DNA of 64,000 nucleotides, from positions 41,267,889 to 41,331,888 of the forward strand of contig CM070559.1 in the NCBI GenBank assembly GCA_036346405.1, in the 5' to 3' direction. The notes beneath the pieces were generated by a model that was not told where the DNA came from, ran no database searches, and saw only the letters and a list, made by a program, of their open reading frames with translations. The DNA is from Phyllostachys edulis (Eukaryota > Streptophyta > Magnoliopsida > Poales > Poaceae). The position numbers and the translations under genes were made by a program. Shown piece after piece: positions 28,681 through 38,950 of the stretch. Numbering within the stretch: position 1 is the stretch's first letter; each line of letters begins with the position of its first letter.

Positions 28681-31600
28681 AAGGTCTTTTTTGGAATAGC
28701 AGAGGTCTGAGAGACTTGGCTAAACATCGTTTTATTTGTGATTTGGTTAAGGAACAACATCTAGATTTTGTAGCCATTCTTGAAACTGGTAAAAAAGATT
28801 TTTCACTGGCTAGTCTTAACCATCTTTGTGGAGGGCGGGATTTTTTGTGGCATTTTTCTCTGCCACAAGGTAGATCGGGCGGTATCTTATTAGGGGTGGA
28901 TCCTAGGGTTTTCGATATTGGGTCTATTGATGCTGGAGATTTTTATGTAAAGTTTCATTTAAAAAATAGGGAAGATGATTTTCAATGGGTTCTTGTGGCT
29001 GTTTACGGTGCAGCTCAAACTCAATTCAAAGAGAAGTTTCTTAATGAGCTTGTTCAAGCCTATAGAAAAGAATCACTTCCTATTTTAATAGGGGGTGATT
29101 TTAATATCATCAGGCACGCGGGTGAAAAAAATAACGATAATTTTGAGTATAGGTGGCCTTTCTTGTTTAATGCTGTGATTAATAACTTGGATTTAAGAGA
29201 AATAGTTTTATCTGGTAGATAATATACTTGGGCTAATTCGTTAGAAAATCCAACTTTTGAAAAGCTGGATAGGATCTTAATGAATACTGATTGGGAACAT
29301 AAATTTCCTTTGGTTTCAGTTAATGCTCTTGAGAGGTTTTTGTCTGATCATACTCTGTTACTTTTAAATACGAGAGCGACTTCTTCTAGAGGTAGCCAGC
29401 CTTTATTTAAATTCGAATTAGGTTGGTTGTGTAGAGAGGGGTTTGGGGAGTTAGTGACGGAGGTGTGGGAAAAAGAATCAAATGGTCATTCTACCTTACA
29501 AATATGGCAAAATAAGGTTTGAGCTCTACGATGTTTTCTTCGTGGATGGGCTAAAAATATCAGTGGGACGTATAAAAAGGAAAAGAGAGAGGTTAACTCT
29601 CTAATTGATGAGTTAGATAAAAAAGCTAAGATTATGAGGTTGTTGAATCATGATCTTCATCTTAAAAAAGGCGCTAATGAGAGATTGACACATCTTTTGA
29701 GAGAAGAAGAAATTAAGTGGTACCAGAGGTCTAAAGCGAAATTTCTTATGGAGGGAGATAGAAATACACGTTATTATCATCTGATAGAGAATGGGAAGCA
29801 TAGACATCAAAGAATTTTTCAGCTCGAACAAGAGGAAGGAATAATTCGGGGTGATGTACAATTAAAAAAGTATATCACCAACTATTATAAAAATCTCTTT
29901 GGACCATCCGAAGTCAACCATATATCTATGATTGATTCTATTATGAATGATATACCCTAGGTTTCGGATGTGGAAAATAATTTCCTTACTGAACCTTTCA
30001 ATGAAAAAGAGGTAAAGGAAGCAATATTTCAAATGGATCATAACAAAGCATCGGGACCAGATGGCTTCCCTGCTGAGTTTTATCAAGTGTTTTGGGATGT
30101 CATTAAAGAAGACTTGATGGCTATGTTCAATGATTTTCATCACTGCTCTCTTTTTCTCTTTAGCTTGAATTTTGGGATCATTACGCTACTTCCAAAAAAA
30201 GTTGAGGCTAAGCAAATTCAGCAGTATAGACCTATTTGTCTCTTAAATGTTAGTTTTAAAATTTTTACTAAAGTTCTTACTAATAGACTTATGAGAGTAG
30301 CTCATAAGATTGTTAGAACATCTCAGTCAGCGTTTATGCAAGGGAGATTTATTCTTGATGGCGTTGTTATCCTTCATGAAACCATCCATGAATTACATAA
30401 AAATAATTTGGATGGTGTTGTTTTAAAGATAGATTTTAAGAAAGCTTATGACAAAGTAAAATGGCCGTTTTTACTTCAAACTCTGAAGATGAAAGGTTTT
30501 TCTGCCAAATAGTGTTCTTGGGTGGAAAGTTTAGTTAAGAGAGGAAGTGTTGGAATCAAAGTTAATGATGATCTAGGATCTCTCTTCCAAACTCAGAAAG
30601 GTCTTAGGCAAGGTGATCCTATGTCTCCTATTCTCTTTAACCTTGTAGCGGATATGCTTGCAATCTTTATTTCAAGAGCCAAAGAAGCAAACCTTTTATC
30701 AGGAGTAGTTCCCCATTTAATTGATGATGGTTTATCAATTTTACAGTATACTGATGATACGATTCTCTTTTTGAATAATGATCTGGAACAAGCAAAAAAT
30801 CTTAAGCTCATTCTTTGTGTCTTTGAACAATTATCAGGTTTAAAGATTAATTTCCACAAGAGCGAGATTTTTGTTTTGGTTCTCTAAAGATGTTGAATCG
30901 CAAATTCACTCGCTTATTCGGTTGCGAAATAGGTGCTTTCCCTTTCAGGTACTTAGGTATCCCAATTCACTTTAAAAAGTTAAGAAATAGGGATTGGAAA
31001 GGGGTCGAGGATAGATTTGAGAAAAAGCTTAGTAGTTGGAAAGGAAAAAATATGTTTGTGGGGGGATGGCTCATGCTTATTAACTCAGTTCTCAGCAGTC
31101 TACCAATGTTTATGTTCTCTTTTTTTTTGAGGTTCCTAGAGAGGTTCTCAAAAGACTTGACTATTATCGATCTAGATTTTACTGGCAGAGCGACTCTCAT
31201 AAGCGTAAGTATAGACTTGCTAAGTGGAGTTTAGTTTGTTCGCCCAAAGAGCATGGCGGTCTAGGCGTTCAACACTTGGACACTAAAAATAAAAGTTTAT
31301 TAGGGAAATGGTTATTCAAATTACTTAATGAAGAAGGTGTTTGGCAATCGTTGCTCATTAGGAAGTATTTGGGTGACAAGAGTCTTTCGCAGGTAGTTAA
31401 TAAACCTGGGACCTCTCACTTTTGGTCGGGTCTTATGAAAATTAAAGATCATTTTCTTCGCTTTGGGTCATTCCAGGTTAAGAATGGAATGCACACGAGG
31501 TTTTGGGAAGATATTTGGTTAGGAGATTCTCTGTTGAAAGACCAATATACACTTCTTTATAATGTGGTAAGAAGAAAGAATGATACAGTGGCAAATGTTC

Positions 31601-32351
31601 TGAGATTGACCCCTTTAAATGTTTCGTTTAGAAGACCTATTATTGGCACTAAGTTACTTGCTTGGAATGAGCTAATTTTGAGAATTTCTAATTTATAGTT
31701 AAGTTCTCAAAAGGATGTCTTCAGGTGGACTCTAAATAAATCTGGAATGTTTACGGTTAATTCGTTCTATGGGGCGCTAATAAGTAATTATCAAGCTCCC
31801 ATTAGAAATTTCTTTTGGAAAATTAAAATTCCCTTAAAAGTGAAAATTTTTCTCTGGTATCTCAAAAGAGGAGTAGTGTTAACTAAAGATAACTTGTATA
31901 AGAGAAATTGGAGGGGAAGCAAGCAGTGTTGTTTCTGTTTTAAGGATGGAACAATTCAGCATCTTTTTATTGATTGTATCTTTGTGCGGCTTGCATGGTG
32001 GGTTGTTCAATGTGCGCTTACTTTATCTCCTCTAGTGAGCATAGCAACATGTTTGGGAATTGGTTAACCGGTATTCCAACAAATTTAAAGTCACAACTCA
32101 TGATGGGGGCTAGTGCCTTAGGTTGGTCTATCTGGTTATGTCGGAATGATGTTGTTTTTAACAAAAAGATTATCACTAATCTCTTGCAGGTTATTTTACG
32201 ATGTGGGTTCTGGCTAAGTGCTTGGGCAAATTTACAGAAATTAGCTCAGAAGGAGTATATGCCGGCTGGAATCCTAAGGTTGGAGGTTGTGGCGAAGCAA
32301 CTCCTCAATTCCCATGGGTGGCGGCTTAGTCACAGGATTTGCAATGATTGA
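28677..32351 (+). pseudogene. LINE ORF2 (endonuclease, reverse transcriptase, zf-RVT)
   Basis: The protein nicks DNA and copies the LINE RNA at the nick. ATG 28677 opens the endonuclease, with FWNSRGL at the start, GGDFNII near 29090, KLDRILMN near 29262 and LSDHTLLLL near 29340. The RT region begins about 29990, with NKASGPDGFPAEFY (about 30040) and QYRPICLLN (about 30220). GLRQGDPMSPILF lies near 30600 and the catalytic box YTDD near 30748 (usually YADD). A zf-RVT zinc region follows (31800-32010, CCFCF...HLFIDC). In-frame stops are at about 29220, 29521, 29958 and 30510, with frame changes near 30887, 31200-31276 and 32000. Hence it is a pseudogene. Confidence 0.9.
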
Positions 32352-32466
32352 GCTTGGTTTACTTTCGGATGTTTGTTGTAAGGCTTTACGCCACTTTCAA
32401 CAATATTTTGAGCTTGATTTGCTTTCGGCTGTTGGTTGTAAGGCTTTACACCACTTTTAACAATGT
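32348..32466 (+). repeat. Tandem 60-bp duplication in the LINE 3' untranslated region
   Basis: Two adjacent copies, 32348-32407 and 32408-32466, share TTGAGCTTG, CTTTCGG, GTTGTAAGGCTTTAC and CCACTTT at matching spacing. They are diverged, so the duplication is old or ancestral to the family. Confidence 0.8.
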
Positions 32467-32568
32467 TGGTTCTAGTGCTACTTTTGACGCTTTAATAAAA
32501 TAGGCTGTGTGCATCTTTGATGCAGAGGCCAGGAGAGAATTTTTCTCTTCCATTATCTAAAAAAACTG

Positions 32569-32915
32569 TTGGTGTCTCCCGACCAGTTAAGTGGTTAGTG
32601 ATTGTCCAAGGCTGTATAGCTGGCTGGATGATGTCCATAGCTGGTTGAACATGACTTAAACTAGTTGTCGACCAGTTTGGCCATAATAAAGGGAATTAAA
32701 CTACCTTTATAAATTGGTTGTAAGTTCATAACTGTAGTATAGTGGACCTATGTTTAAGTGGGCCTCCTTTGACAGAAAGTCTGATTTTGACAAAAAAAAG
32801 GTTGACCTGGTCAATAATCCTTGTTAGCTAGCCCCCAAGGCTTAAGAAAATAAGATCTACTTAAGGCTTATATGGCTCGAAACGTGCATCGATAGGATTC
32901 GATCTGGCACAACCA
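32569..32915 (-). repeat. 3' LTR of element E (approximate right edge)
   Basis: The first ~260 bases match 55284-55498 (TGTTGGTGTCTC, GACTTAAACTAGTTGTC, AGGTTGACCTGGTCAA), with a 60-bp extra piece in this copy. The right edge is estimated, because the other copy is truncated. The left edge abuts the LINE A-run. Confidence 0.7.
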
Positions 32916-32989
32916 TTCCAATAATTTAATGAAAATATGGGAGAAAGGAAAATGCTCTTTTTTTTCTTGGAAGTTATAACAGGAAGTTG

Positions 32990-33288
32990 TGGTAAGTGAG
33001 TGAACAGTTCATAGTAAAGGGGATAAAAATGACAAGATATCAAAAGATCCAAGTGCCACTACCAACTTAGCAATACGACCAGTTGAGTCTTAATTGTGTA
33101 AAACACCTCTCAAGGGAAAAGACGGTGGTATTGTAGTTTTATGCGATTTAATGTCTTAGCTTTTAGGAAGCCATTAATAGGGCATAAAGTATTTTTAGGA
33201 CTTGAGGGTATCACTTCTTTGGTCCGTGTAATACTTCACTAACATAGTAAGCAAGTTGTTGGATCGTATCTCATTATGCGATCAATAC
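32990..33288 (-). pseudogene. pol: RNase H piece of element E, downstream half
   Basis: The minus strand reads YYVSEVLHGPKK and PQVLKILYALLMAS*KLRH, matching the conserved gypsy RNase H block (from memory YxVSxxLxGAExRYxxxEK and LLYALLxASRKLRHYF). It continues the frame that ends with PLLVYLAATPNVVS at 51058-51100, on the other side of inserted element B. Several stops are present and integrase does not follow. Confidence 0.75.
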
Positions 33289-34005
33289 AACGCGGTAACA
33301 TCCCAATTTTATGAGCTTTAGAAATCTTTTAAAGAGTTAGTAGGATAAAATTCACCATTTGAGTTTTATTTGATTTTAATTCAAAAGCTTAATATGGACT
33401 TTGTACATCAAACAATTTAATATGATTAAAGTCAACATGAACAATGGTCAAAACTATTTTATTTGGGTTCTTTGGGCTTGGATATATTTTTCAGATTTTT
33501 CTGGAATTTTTCCAAGTTCATTTGCTATTTGCTATTGCTTATTTGGATTTCTGGTATTTTCCTAAAAAGGTATTAAAATCTTAGATGAACAGTCCAGGCC
33601 GAATCTCCCCGGCCCAGTTCCCTTTCCCGCGCGCGTCCCAACTGGTCCGTCCTTTCCCCGCCGTTGGAGCAACATGGAACGGTTGGATCAACGCCCACGC
33701 GCGCGTCCGTCTCTGTGTTCCTCTGACCGGTGGGCCCGCCGAGGTCATCGTCTCTGACTCACCTTCGTCTCCGCGTGAACTCCGTGCTGTCCGCCATTGA
33801 AGCTCTCCGAGCTCGGTACGACAACGGAGATTCCTAGCTGATTTCTTCTAGAAAATGCGCCGCATCTTATCTCTTATCTCTCCCGCGCCCGAATTTGGTA
33901 AAATCAGATCCCGTACCAGCCTCTATCTCCTAGAATCCCAGATTTGTTCGTCATGTTCATCTCGGACACGATTTGGGGATTCCCTATCCCGTGCCGCCCC
34001 AGCCC

Positions 34006-34014
34006 TATAAATAG
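34006..34014 (+). promoter_or_regulatory. TATA box in the 5' LTR of element B
   Basis: TATAAATAG in the context CAGCCCTATAAATAGGTCC, with the same box at 48534-48542 in the 3' LTR. A leader with plant 5'-UTR features follows (AAACGCCCTAG, GGTTTAGGGTTTTG). Confidence 0.75.
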
Positions 34015-35820
34015 GTCCTCGAGGGTCGCCTCGCCGTCCTCAATCCAACGCCACCACTCGTTGAGCTCCAAACGCCCTAGCGCCGCCGCAATTCGAGGTT
34101 TAGGGTTTTGTCGCCGCCGCGGTTTTTCTTCAATTCAGCCGCTGCCGGTGACGCCCCGCTCTCGTGGTCCGCAACAACGTGATCAGCGTCGCGTGGGCTA
34201 CCTCCAGAGACCATCCACTTCGCCGGAACATCGCCGGAGCAGCCGTCCGACAACAGCCGAGTCTCTCCGCCGCTTGAACCTCGCCGCTGGCCATCTCCAT
34301 CGACCTCAACCACCCGGAGCTACTCCATCAGGTTCGCAACAACAAGAGCTACGCGCTGGTACCAGCCACACTCGCCAGAGCACCGCCGTTCGCCGTGCCG
34401 TTGGTTCCAAAGCCTCCGCCGCCGTCGAGCTGACGTGGCAGCCCGTGTCGGCGCCCGCGTCAGCGTCTACCTTAGCACCGTGCGTGCGTGTCAACCTGTG
34501 TGGCGCCGCGTCAGCACCACGTGTGCGTGGGCGTGCCACCCGGGCAGATCCCAGATCCAATCGACTCGGTGAACTTGGTTCACCGTGAGCCATCTCACTG
34601 ACGTGTGGGACCCACATGTCATATTTTCTTTTTAATTCTTTAATTCTGAGCGCTGACGTCATCGTTGCGCAATAATCTGATTTTTCTTTGAAGAAATAAT
34701 TCGGAAATTCGGAATAATCAGTTTTTAGGGTTTTCTTTAGATTTCCATCTTCCAAAGCCCATATCTTTTGCATCCAAACTCCGTTTGAGCCCATTCAAAT
34801 TTCTAAATTCATCTAAATTCAAGATCTACCTATCTGAGATTTTTATTTAATTTTTGGAGTTTTTTTTGCCTCTATGTTTATTTATTTTGTTTGTTTGTTT
34901 GTTTCGTTGCGAGTAGACGTTGATACTTCGGGAAGATTTGAAGAAGAAGGAGCACCTCAAGAGCAAGATCAGTACTTAGAACTTTTCCAAGGCAAGTTAT
35001 ACTTTGATCATATTGAACCCAGTTTTCAAAAGTTATATTGATTCAAGGTATTGCATTTACTTTAATTATTTATTTCAATGCTTTTGGGATTAGTTAATGT
35101 CCAATTTTGTTATGACCTCCTTGTCTAATTGTATGCCATAATCTTTTGTCACCCTAGTTTGGTTTATTTAGTTGGTGCTATTGTATTACCAACGTGGGTT
35201 GGTTAGATGCGATTAGTGTGCTTAGCCATGCTACGGGTCACCATCTCATGTAGTTGCAAATATAAACTTGACTAAGTGACTATGGAACTATGTGATAGAA
35301 ACTGTGTGTGCTATGTGCTATTACTCGTTGATGGCATATGTTGCACTTAACCAACAGGGTGGGAAAGGATTTAGACGGAGGCAAGTGAACTGTGTGATAT
35401 TTTGGTGGAGCTATGTGCGTGGGCTTAATAACATGTGTGCATAGGGATTTGTAGCAACTTGGAAGTCTTGCCTTGGTCAATTAAGGACTTAACTTTGTGC
35501 GCCATTGAACTGAGCCTCTCGTCTGACCACATGCAGGTATGGGGCCAGGCCTAACATAGTAAGTTATGGAATCTTGACATTGATTACTCGGGTTGTAGGT
35601 TAGGGCGTGGGCGTGGGTGGAGGTGTGCTACGGTAGTCACATCACAGGCGGTTCGCCGTGTCCCCGCCCAACGGTGTGTGTCGGATGACTTCCTATGTGG
35701 GGTTGTCGATAGTTTGTAAGCACCTTGGGAGTGTCAATGTTAAGATGAAGTTTACGAATCGCTTTTTGTTACGGCTAGTGCTAGCTACACTAGTTGTATC
35801 GTGTGGGTAAAGTGTACAAA

Positions 35821-35872
35821 CTCTGCAGAGTGTTAATCAATCTATTGAATAGCTGCGTCCGCGGTCATGGAC
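35821..35872 (+). promoter_or_regulatory. Conserved LTR palindrome module, copy in 5' LTR B
   Basis: CTCTGCAGAG (35821-35830), the shortened CTATTGAATAG (35842-35852) and a GTCC...GGAC stem (about 35857-35872). It lies about 1.8 kb downstream of the TATA box, so it would be transcribed. Confidence 0.7.
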
Positions 35873-36526
35873 TTGCTCGGGGATTTCACACGAGGGGTAG
35901 ATTTTCATGAAAACCTTGGGAAGGAGCATGTGACCTAAGTCATATGGCTATATGAATAACTTATTTAGGCTATGTGCCTTTATGAACTAAAAGCTCCAAA
36001 TTATTACTTGTCTATTTGTTTTACTTATGCTTCCAATCTATTACTTGTATTTAAATTGCAAATCTTTGCATTTACGCAAAAGAACCACGAAGCCATTCCT
36101 TTGGAATAAGCACGCATCTATAATTGCATTTACGTGGTATGACTTGCTGATGCGGTGTGTACTCATGCTTGTTGTAAAACATGCAATGAAGTGTAGGAGT
36201 CTTCACTTTGCTTTAGGAGGAGTTCATCGAAGGTGCTTGATCGTAGGGTCTTAATCGATCGGTTACTGTGGTGTATTGATGGGATTCATTGAAGTTTCTT
36301 CGTTTCGCTGCTATTTTATTCCCTTGCTAGCCCTGCGTGGCTTAATAATTGTAAACTCGACTATAAGGTCAAAACAACTATTTGTTACCAAATTACTCGT
36401 TTATGTTATTAATCGCTTGTATGGATCAATATTCACCTGTGTTGATATTGTGTGCACTAGCGTGATCCTGGACTAGTGCATTATACACAGAGGGTCCAGA
36501 ATTGCATATTTTGGGTCCCGACAGTG

Positions 36527-36539
36527 GTGGTATCAGAGC
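36527..36539 (+). other. Primer binding site of element B
   Basis: TGGTATCAGAGCC matches the complement of the 3' end of plant initiator methionine tRNA and starts three bases after the LTR end. Bases 36540-36733 hold untranslated leader with no gene that I can see. Confidence 0.88.
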
Positions 36540-36733
36540 CATACTGACTGTTGGTCTTACCCTTAGATCGGTTGTCTTAGAGAGTCCAAACTATTTTCTA
36601 AAGAAAAATTAACTTGCAAGATTAAATGAACTGCTTAACTCTCCTCATGTCTCTCTCGACTCATCTATTGCTATAAGCTTTTCCTTTCCCCGCTGTTTTA
36701 ACTTGGTTCCCACCCTCTTGTCTGTCTTTACAG

Positions 36734-37488
36734 ATGCTTCATACTTACGGTGAGCGCAAAGGCGGACTTGCCGCAGAGCTGTGGAAGTTGTTGCAGGTAC
36801 TTGGAGGCTTTGATAGTCCCATGTATCGTGGCAACCAATAGGTGGTAAACGGCTGAGATCGTGGAGTGATCTACCGTCTGACAGTCTACGCCAGGAAGAG
36901 CACTAAAGCCAGCCAGCCGTTGAACATCTCCGTCAGGAGGATCACCTTCGCGCAAGGGATTTAAGAGTCATCACGCTTGGCCATCCTCAGGATTTGCCAC
37001 ATCTACGCGCGAGAGCTGCGAAATACTGTCTTCCGTTACCATCCCGAGCCGCGGTAGTGGATCGACCAAACCGCTACCCGTCTACGGATGGAGAAGACGA
37101 TGCCACGATGGTGCACCTCGCCCGATTCGCGGCCGCTCAAGAGAAGTCGCCGAAGCGACCACCACCGAGCCGAGTCGCCTATGAGACCCTGCAAAGAGCT
37201 GAAGAAAGGATCGCCACACTGGAAGAAGCCCTCTATGGTCAGCATGACCATGAGGAGGAACAAGAAGAAGAAGAAGATCCTAGAGAGCCAGAAGAACCTG
37301 AAGAAAATCCCGAGGAAGATCCCGAGGAGGTCCCAGAGGAGCAAGCAGAGGCCGTAGAGCCGGAAGAACCAGCTGCACCTGCGCCAGTCCCAGGACATCA
37401 AGATCAGTTCGCGAAGATGCCAGCTCGCTTCCAAGTCTACAGCAGGCGGGAGCACCATCGTGGTTGTGGAGGCTACCTTAGCGACTGA
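36734..37488 (+). pseudogene. Accessory reading frame between LTR and gag of element B
   Basis: ATG 36734 opens a frame that reads through four stops (36839, 36854, 36962, 37055). It contains YRGN, then IYRLTVYARKST, LNISVRRITF and LAILRICHIYARELRNTVFRYHP. After a frameshift near 37060-37100 another frame continues to 37488: EDDATMVHLARFAAAQEK, an LQRAEERIATLEEALYG heptad-like stretch (possible coiled coil) and a long Glu/Pro-rich acidic tail (37246-37380). From memory it resembles an extra open frame found upstream of gag in several grass gypsy elements (YRG...Y, then RALxxxCxxY, then DDPTVxxxAxY). Its function is unknown. It is now broken by stops. Confidence 0.6.
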
Positions 37489-37761
37489 GATCGCTAGAGT
37501 CTTAGTTTGTCAGGCTTAGCCAGTTTCCTTTCGAGTTGCCCTTTAGGCGGTAGTTTGTGTGCTTAGGTTCGTCTTTTCCTTGTGTGCCGGTATGAGCTGC
37601 AAAAGCCCTTGGGCATTGTTGCAAGCCATACTAAGACCCTAATAATAAAGGTGTTTTATTTGGTTTTCTTGAACTGTGTTTGTTGGGTTTAACCTACCCC
37701 TAGATTAGTTCTTAACTCATCTTGTACTTTCTACCTTGTCTAACCCACGGAGCTTCATCAG

Positions 37762-38950
37762 ATGGTTCAGACTCGCCATGCCGCCGCAAGTGGATCCGGA
37801 ACCCAAGGATCAGAAGGCAACGAGCAGGCCCCTGTGGGAGCAGTACCACCACAAGCACCCCTCTTGACTTGCAGAACTTTGGAGCCTTCATAGCAACACA
37901 GACATAGATGATGTATACTATGATGAACCACCTGTAGAACATGAGTAATCAGAACAACAACAATAACAACCATCATCCTGGAGCCCCAGTCGCTCATGGA
38001 CACCAAGGACCATCCAAGCTTCCTGAATTCATGAGGACTCACCCTCCAACCTTTTCTGGTAATGTTACACCAATTGAAGCTGATGATTGGCTTCGGGTTA
38101 TTAAGAGGAAGCTGCTGATCACTCAATGCAGCGACTATGAGAAAGTTTTGTATGCTACTCACCAGATGGAAGGCATAGCTGCCGAATGGTGGGAGAATTT
38201 CAGCGCAGCACATGAGGTGCTACAAAATATCACTTGGGAAGAATTTGCCGCAGCATTCCGTCAGTATCATGTACCTGAAGGTATTATGGATCTGAAGAAG
38301 GATGAATTCCGTGCCCTGAAGCAAGGAGCTATGTCAGTGACTGACTATCTGAATAAGTTTTCTCAGCTAGCTCGCTATGCTCCAGAGGATGTCGCTACTA
38401 ATAAGTCTCACTAGAGTCGTTCCTTGAAGGGTTTGAACTCAGGACTGCAAGTCAATATACTTGCCCACACTCTCCCAGAGTTTCAAGAACTGGTTAACAA
38501 GGCATTGGTTATGGAAGATAAACGCAAGGAACTGGAGGACAATCGCAAACGCAGGATGGCCTAGCAAGGAAGTCACGAGTCCCAACAAAGAGCAAGAGTG
38601 GTACCGCAGCAGAGTAATCGGTTTCCGCCGCAGAGTTCATTCAGGACGCCTACACCAACATCAGCACCTCGCCTAGTTACTCAGAACTCATGCAACCCCG
38701 CGCCAACCAACCCCAATCCAGGGAGCAATCAGCAGAATTCTCAGAGAGTTTGTTATTCTTGTCATCAACCAGGTCACTTCGCCAATTAGTGTCCGCAGAA
38801 GGGGACAGTCACCCCAGTCCGCTTTAATCTTGGAGCTACCCCCACCAAGACCCCAGCACCGAGCAACCAAGGAGTTCCTCAAGGTACCAGTCAACCAGGA
38901 AGAGCGCCTCAGTCTGTGGTCAGAGGTCGTGTCAACCACGTCACTCTGGA
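37762..38950 (+). pseudogene. gag: Ty3/gypsy gag (element B)
   Basis: The capsid/nucleocapsid protein of the element. ATG 37762 begins MVQTRHAAASGSG and is interrupted at about 37892. The capsid domain is read in another frame at 37941-38414, with EADDWLRVIKRKL and AAEWWENF. A stop at 38412 interrupts it before a tail with FQELVNKALVMEDK. A CCHC zinc knuckle at 38751-38792 reads CYSCHQPGHFAN-stop-C; a TAG replaces the residue before the last cysteine. A Pro/Thr/Gln-rich spacer links to protease. The order matches element A gag; several stops make it non-functional. Confidence 0.87.

Larger units (their letters stand above)
27703..32568 (+). mobile_element. L1-type LINE (non-LTR retrotransposon), 5'-truncated
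   Basis: A plus-strand LINE with the end of ORF1, an ORF2 with endonuclease, RT and zf-RVT domains, a 3' untranslated region and a short A-run (32560-32567). There are no LTRs. The 5' end is unclear: ORF1 lacks its usual zinc knuckle and an ATG at the open start, so the copy is likely truncated. LINEs move by target-primed reverse transcription, in which 5' truncation is common. The A-run abuts the LTR of element E. Confidence 0.88.
33294..36523 (+). repeat. 5' LTR of chromovirus B
   Basis: It begins GGTAACATCCC (the first T of TG changed to G) and ends GGGTCCCGACA. It contains a GC-rich promoter and leader block at 33590-34580, a TATA box at 34006 and the conserved palindrome module at 35821. 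Compared with the 3' LTR it is nearly identical over long stretches, but 35590-36300 has many clustered differences. Confidence 0.93.

Noticed and set aside
33944..34588. A 214-codon frame present in both LTRs of element B (also 48472-49116)
   Set aside because: It starts upstream of the TATA box and spans it. Both copies are retained because the LTRs are recent duplicates, not because of protein selection. No domain is seen.
36527..36539. Possible tRNA gene remnants at TGGTATCAGAGCC and similar sites
   Set aside because: Only the short 3' complement of initiator tRNA is present directly after an LTR, so these are primer binding sites. No cloverleaf can be formed.
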